Source: Pseudeuparius sepicola (taxonomy: Eukaryota > Arthropoda > Insecta > Coleoptera > Anthribidae). Taken from it: 64,000 bases of DNA. The notes beneath the pieces were generated by a model. That model was not told the origin of the DNA. It made no database searches and saw only the letters and a list, made by a program, of their open reading frames with translations. This document shows positions 56,524-64,000 of the stretch, one piece after another (positions within the stretch are counted from its first letter, which is position 1; the number at the start of each line of letters is the position of its first letter). The stretch is taken from positions 67,996,692 to 68,060,691 of the forward strand of contig OY987299.1 in the NCBI GenBank assembly GCA_963920635.1. The letters are read 5' to 3'. The position numbers were made by a program, and so were the translations under genes.

Positions 56524-57045
56524 TTGGAAAGAATCCTTGAAGCTAAATTGAGTAAGCTCACAGATGCTACAAATTCAGTGAGGGATCTAGCCAAGAAAAA
56601 CGAAGATAAAATAAAGTCGTTAGAGTTAAAATGCAACTCTCTGGATCAGTTCTCTAGACGGCATTCTCTAAGATTTATTGGTATTGTCCCATCTGAGAAT
56701 CAAGTCGACTTGTCTAAGTCAGTTGTTGATGTGATAAAAAATAAGTTGGATGTGGCATGTACGGCGGCCGATATTGAAACCGCATTCGCAATTGGCAACT
56801 TCAACGAGGCCAAAGCAATACTGGTTCGCTTTATTTCCCAAAGTAAAAGAGAAGAAATTTATAAGGCGAAAAGTCGCCTGAAAAATAGCAAAATCACAGT
56901 GTTTGAAGATTTGACTAAGAAGAGGTATGACATACTTTCGGAGGCGAAGAAAAAATATGGTACAAAAAACGCATGGTCAGTTGGCGGTAAAATATTTGCA
57001 TGGGATGCCAGGCAGAAGAAACACATTCAGTTGGATGGAGAGTAG
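56524..57045 (+). pseudogene. ORF1 (RNA-binding protein) of the non-LTR element
   Basis: An open frame of about 173 codons with an N-terminal coiled coil (LAKKNEDKIKSLELKCNSLD), then QFSRRHSLRFIGIVPSENQV and an RRM-like region (KAILVRFISQSKREEIYKAK). It ends with EDLTKKRYDILSEAKKKYGT and a final KKHIQLDGE. This matches the L1/jockey ORF1p plan: coiled coil, RRM, C-terminal domain. There is no ATG in frame at the visible start, and the frame remains open for some way upstream through VRSCHGQLERILEAK, so the N-terminus is lost or altered. No internal stop. Confidence 0.7.
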
Positions 57046-57485
57046 TTAACGGTTTATCGACGCGGGACAACCACTTTATGGTGCCGTCTTTTTTCTGAAC
57101 TGGCTCTGTGTTCCTTATTGGCTTACCATTTATTTTTGTAGTATAATAATATATATTTTTTTTTCAATACAGCACTGTTTTTCTTGCAACTGATTTTTGT
57201 TAGGTACTTTATTTATTTATATACATGATTTATCATTAATTCACCTTTTTGGGTCCTATTAATATCGTTTTTTTCCTCTTTTTGTTGCGGTTATTAAGTA
57301 TGTTTATACGTATGTGGTTGTTACTTTGCATAATATAATAGAAACGATTATAGAAACTTATTTTTGTAACTGCTAGGTAATAGGATTGTATTAGTGCCAA
57401 TAAGAGAGTCGCATGTGCATAGCGAAAAGCAAAGTTCTGACAAAGGGTAGGTTATTTTCATTTTCTCACTTTAATATCCGTTCGT

Positions 57486-58440
57486 GTGGTACAGGTACTG
57501 TCAGAAACGTGGTTAAATGATTCTTTTTCTGATAAACCAATAGACATTCCGGGATATAATGTAGTCAGAAAGGATCGTGATGGTAGGGGTGGACGGGTTG
57601 CTTTTTTTATTAAAAAATGTTTCAAATATAAAATAATACAGATACCTCCTGACAGTGTGTTGGAGCAGTTGTGAATTAGCATAGCAATAGCAGGTAAAAA
57701 GATTTGTTTGGGAACAATGTATAGACCACCTAGGGCTGACTTAAAATCTTCCTTAAATGACTTGGAAAGTGTTCTTGTGGTTAATTTGCCTGTTTGTGAT
57801 GTGGTTGTTTTTGGAGGAGACCTTAACATTAACTTGTTGCAGGACAGCTGTGGAGCACGTCTACTAAATAGCTCTATTAATAAACATAACATCAGCCAAT
57901 TAATCGGTAAACCAACTCACCTTTCCGGGTCTGCCAGTACGCTTATTGACTTACTGCTGACATCCAGTAAAGAGTTGAATAATAATATAGATGTGTTAAA
58001 GATGGATGGTATCTCCGATCACCATCTGGGATCGTGTGTTCTCAAGTTGAAAAAAGATAGAATAACACCGTTTTTTCACACATACCTACCGCGATTTTAA
58101 AAATGTCAACTATGATGAAGTTAAACGTGATTTGCATATTACTAACTGGGATTATATTTACAGCTATGAGAGTCTAGATGCTAAGGTGGATTTTTTTAGT
58201 AGCAACGTGAACAGAATTTTTGACATACATGCTCCATTTAAAACCGTCAAAATCTCTAGGGTGCCTGCTCCTTGGCTTACTGACAATTTAAAATTAATGA
58301 TGCGTTTGCGTGATCAAGCTTGGGTTAAGTATAGGATATCAAAGACTGAAGAGAGCTGGAATTATTATAAACAACTTCGTAATTTGGTCAATCGCGCAGT
58401 TCAACAGGAGAAGAGAGCACATTTGCAATTTAAATTTTAA
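57486..58440 (+). pseudogene. ORF2 endonuclease and linker
   Basis: SETWLNDSFSDKPIDIPGYN (catalytic Glu region), GGRVAFFIKK and, after a stop near 57672, GTMYRPPRADLKSSLNDLES, VVFGGDLNINLLQDS and KMDGISDHHLGSCVL. This covers the AP-endonuclease order down to the Asp-His pair. The linker at 58132-58440 has RVPAPWLTDNLKLMMRLRDQ and VNRAVQQEKRAHLQFKF. Broken by one stop and at least two frameshifts. Confidence 0.8.
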
Positions 58441-59120
58441 ACGAATCCCGGGATTTTTGGAGGAGTGTTAAATATTTGAACTTAGGCAAACAATCATCTA
58501 AAAATGTCCATAATTATCTTCAGTATAGTGCGGATGATTTTAATAATTATTTCATTGACAGTCTTCCGAAGACCTCTGTATCCAGTAGCGAAAACTTCAC
58601 TGGCAGATATGACGATTCGAATGAACTGATTGATCGCTTTGATTTTACGATTGTTACTAGTGACAAAATTGATAAAATGATCTGGTCATTAAAAAGTCAT
58701 GCTGTCGGCCCGGATGGCATTTACCTAAAAATGATGTCATATGTTTTTTCTGCTTTGACAGAGTATTTGACTATTGTATATTGTTGTCTTGCCACGGGTG
58801 TTTTTCCCAGGGCCTGGAAATTTTCAAATGTTCTTCCTCTTCCAAAGAACAACGAACCGACAGCTTGGTAACTTCAGACCTATCAGTATTTTGCCTACCT
58901 TATCCAAGATATTTAAGAAGGTAGTTGCAGAACAGTTGACTAGGTTTTGTAGCACAAGCGAAGTTTTACCACCAATGCAATCTGGTTTCAGGCCCGGCTT
59001 TGGTACTGCCACTGCCCTGCTAAAAGTAACCGACGATATTTACCAAGCTAATGACAAGGGACTCATTACCTGTTTAATACTACACCAAGGCTTTCGATAC
59101 TCTGGAGTTTCAGAAAATTA

Positions 59121-59361
59121 CACAGGGTCTTCGGCTCTCTTGAGACCACGAAAATTTTTGTCGATTCTAAGTTTTCTTAGTACAGTGCGAAAAGTTGGGC
59201 ATGGAGGCCCATTCCTTTTTTAAAGTCGCCTCGCTGACCAAAATTGCCATATTTTGTTTTCTTACGTATTTTCTGTCCGGCCTAAAATAAGCGAGAAAAT
59301 CGCTTAATAAGAAATAAACAAAAAAAAATGTCATAGCCTCAAGAGAGCCGAAGACCCTGTG
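59121..59361. mobile_element. MITE with perfect 24-bp TIRs in the RT
   Basis: The ends are CACAGGGTCTTCGGCTCTCT... and its exact reverse complement, 24 bp long. TA lies on both sides (59119-59120 and 59362-59363). Removing it with one TA rejoins the RT frame as QKINLLKLSDY. TA duplication and a CACAGGG start fit Tc1/mariner-type MITEs. Confidence 0.8.
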
Positions 59362-59429
59362 TAATTTGCTGAAACTATCTGACTATGTGCATGGAAAAAG
59401 CTTCTCAGTGCCATCAATTTTCAATATAA

Positions 59430-59690
59430 AAGTTTTCCTATGTCTCTTAAAATAAACATTCCACGGCTATTAATAATTTTGCTCAATTTTGAGTTTTTTT
59501 AATATTGCGCGACAAGTTGGCCATGTATGCCGATTTCTTTTGCAGCACCACTTAGCTGTCCAAAATTGCCACATTTTTGTTTCTGACGCTTTTTTTGTAG
59601 GGCGTAAAATAAGCGAGAAAATGGCGGTGGTAGATCTAAAAAAATCATCCTGTATTTTAGGAACTTGCACTTTGATTTAGAGTGTACCTC
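59430..59690. repeat. Second insertion related to the 59121-59361 MITE interior
   Basis: About 59505-59625 (TTGCGCGACAAGTTGGCCATG, CCAAAATTGCCACATTTT, GGGCGTAAAATAAGCGAGAA) matches about 59185-59310 of the MITE (GTGCGAAAAGTTGGGCATGG, CCAAAATTGCCATATTTT, GGCCTAAAATAAGCGAGAA). Both are in the same orientation. Clear TIRs are not seen. It separates the first RT motif from VPQGSVLG and is therefore also extra sequence. Confidence 0.55.
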
Positions 59691-60699
59691 AAGGCAGCGT
59701 TTTGGGCCCACTTCTTTATCTTTTGTACACCGCGGATTTCTATACCCATCTTAAACATTGCAACTCTCACTTCTATGCTGATGATTCACAAATTTATTAC
59801 AGCTTCTTCATAGATAATTTAAATAATGCATCAGCATATATAAATAAATCATGACCTTGAATCTATCGTTGAAGTTTCACAGGCTCATTCTCTTGTATTA
59901 AATGAACAAAAAACTGAACTATTGCTCTTTGGTAAAGATAGAAGAGAGGATATGAGATTTCAATCCCATGTCAACTATCTGCTCAAAAAGTCATACGTGA
60001 AGCTCAGACACTTATACCTGCAAAAGGATTAGCTAAGTAGCTACATTAAACTTAAACTCTGCGACTCGCTTGTTTTATCATATATTTACTACTGTGATTT
60101 AGTCTTCTTGTCAGCTTTAACACAAAGCAACAAATTTACTCTACAGAAAATTCAAAATTATTGCATTCGTTTTTCGGTTAACTTGCGGAAATACGATCAT
60201 GTATCTGGAAAATATACTGATACGGGTTGGTGGAAACTGGATCAAAGATATTTGTTGGGACTGGCATGCCTGGTGTATAAAGTGAATAAGCTAAGAACCC
60301 TACCATATTTGCATTCTAAGTTGAGGAAGCTATGCGACCTCCACAATCATTCCATGAGACACTTATCCCTGTATATAATTCCTAAACACTGCTCCACCCA
60401 GTACCGACAGTCATTTTCCTATTCAGCCGCCAGGCTCTTCAATAGTATCCCATTAGACATCAAAGATTCATCAAATATTGCTAATTTCAAAATGAAATAT
60501 AAAAGTCACATACAAGATGGGAACCGATTTAGTACTTAGTATTTTAATTACCTAATATTTGTTTTTTGTGATATTATTAGATATTGTGTTATATGATGGT
60601 TGCGTGAAAGAGCACGTATGTGAATGCCGCCATCCTTTAAAATTTATTCTTTAATATTGTCTGATGCAGTGAATAAGACCACTTATTATTATTACTATA

Positions 60700-63200
60700 T
60701 AAACATATAATCTTATGTGAAAGGTAAAACATAAATATTAAAATTAATTACTACAAATTAATTGCATTTTTGAAGCATAACAATTTCTTGAAAATTATGT
60801 TCTAAATACGGTTTTATCTGGTCATCTTCAATATGAACACATATTCATTAAAGTCAAACAAAATTAAAGAGTTAATCTATAAAAATGTTGTGGAGTATAA
60901 AGTTCAGTATAAAGTTTCTTAAAAGATATGTTTCATAGGAGGCTACATGTTAGCAAATGGTCCGAAGTGTGTTCAGGTACGCTGCGCATTAAGGGGGGCC
61001 TCGCCATTGTATGTTTGGTTGCCTGTATCAATGTATTTTTATTTCCAACTAGCTGGAAAAAGTAGCGAATTTCAAAGGATTACAAAAAACACGGGTATTT
61101 TTAAAATATCCATAGATACTAATGACACTAGTTTAAAAGTTATGGGCGAGAATTTTTTCTGAATTTCAAACTTTATGCCGGCATAAATTCGTCTATTTTG
61201 TCTCTTGAGCCGGAATTTTACCTTCGTTAAGATGGGCAGAGGTTTCCGAATATGCTCGGAACGAAAACCCGGTAGTAAACATTGTAATTATCCAGTCTTG
61301 TTGTAAATAAAAAACATAGGCAAAATACCCTTAAATTATGCAGCGGGAATACCAAAAGTGTAGCTATTGTTTATCAGATGGCGCGAAAAACAGACGATCG
61401 ATGAACGGTTGACGCTGTTGTTACAGGTCCAGTTTAATAATTACATATATTATGTTCATATGATCAATTTTACGTTTTGGCGATATAATATTTAAGCAAC
61501 TAAGCTGTCTGATTATTTTTTTATGTTTTTGTATTACTTCCATATTATTATATACTATGAATTGCGAATTTTTAATATTAAAATAATATAAAACTTCAAA
61601 AGGTATATTCGGGAGACCCCCGTAGCACAAAGACTCCGATTTGTGATTTTAACCCCTCTCTTTTTAGCAATGGTTCATTGATTTTTAGCGTGAAAGATAC
61701 ACGGCGGCACTAAAAACTGCTTTAGTTGACTTTGCATTATTTATACGTATGTCGCCGTTATGTATTTTTCGTGAGGAAAACACAATCGTTAGCATATAAA
61801 CTGACATTAGGGGAGAATTCATATGTCTATGTCTCTATATGTATAGGTATGTCGAAAATTATCTATACCGGGTGTTCCATTTTAATAAATGCAGCTATTA
61901 TAAATAAGTATCTCAAAAAAGAAAATCGCAAAAAATCACATAAAAGTTGAAGCATATGAGGTGCAATGTAAGACGCACGTTTTCACTTGTAGGCAGACGA
62001 CGTTTTCAAGGTCACTTGAATGTCAACTGTGTTTTTTACTGTTAAAGGCATATCTTTAGTTAAAGAATGTTATTCGGCACGTTTTCTGTAGGTATAGTAT
62101 TGCTGGCTTAAAAGTTCTACAAAATTATGTTTAGTTTTTTCAATGAAATGAAACATGGTCTTTTATGTGTACATAAGGTGTTTCTTCGTTTGCATTAACA
62201 CTACATTCAAACACACATTTTAAGTAACGCAATAATTAAGATAAATACATATCTCGAAAATAAAAAATGAAAAAAGAAAACGATATATTGATGCGAAAGA
62301 ACATCTTCTGTATCTATATGTTAAACATCTACAGTGTGGCCTCCGTTAAGGAGTTACCATCCTGGTAAAATATCTTTATTTGTTTACCGATTTTGATAAA
62401 CTTTTTTTTGTTAGGTTCAAAAAGCACAATAAACAATGTGTAACTTTACTTTTGGGCTGTAATCATGGCCACCTGTCAACACATGGGCTCAATTTATAAA
62501 AGTACTATTATTTGTTTAATAATATTTTTATTAGGTACAGGGTGTCCGCCTGAAGGTGATAGGAACATTCAATTTAACCATTCCGTATTTTTTGAGACAA
62601 ATTAATGATTTAAAAACCAGTTTGTTGCAGTTTTTCCAAACAATGTAATGTCGTTTGGAAAAAGACAATCGAACGTCAAACAAAATTATAACCAAAAAAC
62701 CTTTTTGGAAAAAATGAAGATGGTGCAAGATGTATCTTTTTATTAATTTAAACATATATTTTTTATTAACGGATAATAATAGAACACATATGCAGTTAAC
62801 TTTGGGGTTACCTTTCGATTAAAGACGAGGAAAAATAACCTACTCAAACGTGGTCACGTGACTTTCGCTATCTGTCAAAAATTATATTTAAAAAATAAAA
62901 TCACTAAAAATTGGCTTATTTGTTACAATTTCAAAACGTTTTAACTTGAAAAAGTCGTTTCTATTTTAATGTTACATAAGCTCCTATTTCCTATTTATAA
63001 AATTTCTTAAAATTTTAAAAAGTCTTTACTTCGTAAAAACTATTTTATATCCCTAGCTACACAACATAATATACGAGTATCATTCTATAATTTTATAAAC
63101 TTTTTATTATTACTAAAAAATATCGATAAGAATATGACTATTTCAAAAGAAAATTATATTAACGCTTTAAAATTCTATTATGTTTGACACAAAGTTGATG
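60700..63200. other. AT-rich non-coding region with scattered element ends
   Basis: No recognisable gene. Element-type ends occur at about 61866 (ACCGGGTGTTCCATTTTAAT) and 62536 (TACAGGGTGTCCGCCTG), each without a clear partner. No CRISPR, tRNA or rRNA was seen. Confidence 0.5.
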
Positions 63201-63214
63201 TACCGGCAAGCATT

Positions 63215-63385
63215 TAGGTAGTACCATAGAAGAATCTACTACGTAAATTCTTCTATGGTAGTACCTATAAATTTATTTACATTACATTTTCCATTACTCT
63301 AAATGTATGCCAAAATAATACATATATTAAGATATCAGCAAATAGTAGGTATTTCACGTATCTAACAAAATTCACAACTTTACGT
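63215..63385. repeat. Perfect 20-bp hairpin beside a dispersed foldback piece
   Basis: AGGTAGTACCATAGAAGAAT and its exact reverse complement are separated by about 11 bases (63216-63266). Directly after it, 63275-63385 matches the left arm of the foldback at 37440-37630. Confidence 0.6.
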
Positions 63386-63469
63386 CAACTTTGGATCAAA
63401 TGAAAATTTAATAGAATGAAAAGTTAATAGAATGATAGAAGATAAAACTATAGTGACATAAATTCTAAA

Positions 63470-64000
63470 TGTCAGTTAGGGTAAGTATTGTGATCATTCA
63501 TGCGGTTTTGAGGGAGAATTATTATGTCATGACAGTAGATTTGACAGCCGGTAGGTAGTCCTCTTACTTAATATTTTACTCAACAATATTCTTAATAACT
63601 ATGAAAAAATATAGAAAAATAAAGGAGCGTAAATATTCATATTATTATTTTGTGTTTAACAATTCACAGTTTCAATCCCAAAATACGCCAGGATGGAAGC
63701 GATGTGCTGTTATTTGTATAAAAAAGGGGGTCGGTCCGCCTGCCTCCCCCTAGACCCCTGGTTCCGACCAACGACCTTGCCGGGCAACAAAACAACTTAT
63801 AAGGAACGGAAACTTATTTTAGCAAGGCGAAATATTACTTTTTATTCTCGCTCTGTACCAATGGCCGCTCTCCAACTCCAGCGCCATCTTACAGACACTT
63901 GCGCAATTTTTGCGCTCCAGTATCCAATTTCTGTTTTAGCAACATTTATCCTAGTTAGGAACACGGTCAAATGAAGGTCGTCGCGAGGTGATGACGTTTT
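63470..64000. other. Spacer with GC-rich end, nothing recognised
   Basis: A 93-codon open frame at 63693-63974 (+) lies in GC-richer sequence (GGGGGTCGGTCCGCCTGCCT). It has no recognisable domain and no conserved pattern, so I do not call it a gene. Confidence 0.4.

Larger units (their letters stand above)
58476..60539 (+). pseudogene. ORF2 reverse transcriptase and C-terminus
   Basis: It begins DKIDKMIWSLKSHAVGPDGI and CLATGVFPRAWKFSNVLPLP, then in another frame NFRPISILPTLSKIFKKVVA and PPMQSGFRPGFGTATALLKV. The YTKAFDTL motif lies at about 59080-59105, just before a MITE. After the insertions, [11 protein letters not shown] (about 59690) and [11 protein letters not shown] (about 59770) give the catalytic pair, followed by TELLLFGKD. 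The C-terminal end at 60108-60539 has MRHLSLYIIPKHCSTQYRQS and ARLFNSIPLDIKDS. The protein is unusable because of frameshifts and insertions. Confidence 0.8.
56480..60690 (+). mobile_element. Non-LTR retrotransposon (jockey/CR1-like), near full length but interrupted
   Basis: On the + strand: ORF1 (56524-57045), a 400-bp gap, ORF2 endonuclease (about 57486-58080), a linker, RT in two parts (58476-59120 and 59690-60000) and the C-terminus (to 60539). A 3' UTR follows, ending near 60690 with a TTATTATTACT-type tail. Two insertions with related sequence split the RT at its first catalytic motif. Frameshifts are frequent in ORF2. Confidence 0.8.

Noticed and set aside
63693..63974. 93-codon frame at the window end
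   Set aside because: No recognisable motif, and sits in GC-rich sequence where stops are rare.

Overview
The window is a stretch of a large, AT-rich, repeat-laden insect genome, and nearly all recognisable content is transposable-element (TE) debris. One piece of a host gene is secure: a 1,347-bp internal exon of Rho-associated kinase (ROCK/rok) at 41304-42650 on the + strand. It has a clean acceptor and donor and sits alone, so most or all of the surrounding sequence is probably rok intron. The arthropod-type TE set (jockey/I-like non-LTR elements, copia, piggyBac, ISL2EU, hAT, mariner, Crypton-like) points to an insect. A beetle or another species with an expanded genome is plausible, but the order cannot be fixed from this sequence.

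Layout. 1-2.1 kb: a non-LTR reverse transcriptase (RT) scrap, a foldback repeat and a broken tyrosine-recombinase gene (-). 2.1-8.4 kb: one two-ORF non-LTR element (-), broken by a deleted hAT element (3421-3981) and a deleted ISL2EU element (4168-5874, THAP and DDE remnants, AT target duplication). 8.4-12 kb: no recognisable gene. 12-16.6 kb: a GC-rich repeat block and two more non-LTR remnants. 16.6-24.8 kb: small hairpin elements and a 1,832-bp near-perfect palindrome (20281-22112) whose arms each carry the 5' end of the same zinc-binding-protein gene. 24.8-36.4 kb: foldback elements and a resolvable nest. A mariner with 368-bp terminal inverted repeats (TIRs) lies inside a hAT remnant, which lies inside a segment. 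A copy of that segment without the hAT lies 3-6 kb downstream, inside a second hAT-like element. 36.4-41.3 kb: small foldbacks and direct duplications. 41.3-42.7 kb: the rok exon. 45.2-45.6 kb: a piggyBac-type MITE. 45.9-51.0 kb: a degenerate copia element (-) containing a foldback element and inserted in a small ORF. 51.2-53.5 kb: a non-LTR remnant (-). 53.7-55.4 kb: foldbacks. 56.5-60.7 kb: a third sizeable non-LTR element (+) with DNA-element insertions in its RT. 60.7-64 kb: no gene, one sharp hairpin.

The TEs do not form a pathway. What can be read is their order of insertion, because reading frames and duplicate copies supply the empty sites. The most unusual items are the long gene-derived palindrome, a candidate source of long hairpin RNA, and the 34.5-36.4 kb locus. 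There a 1.28-kb segment copied from about 6 kb away is flanked by a duplication of about 262 bp, and one breakpoint falls at the tip of a palindrome.
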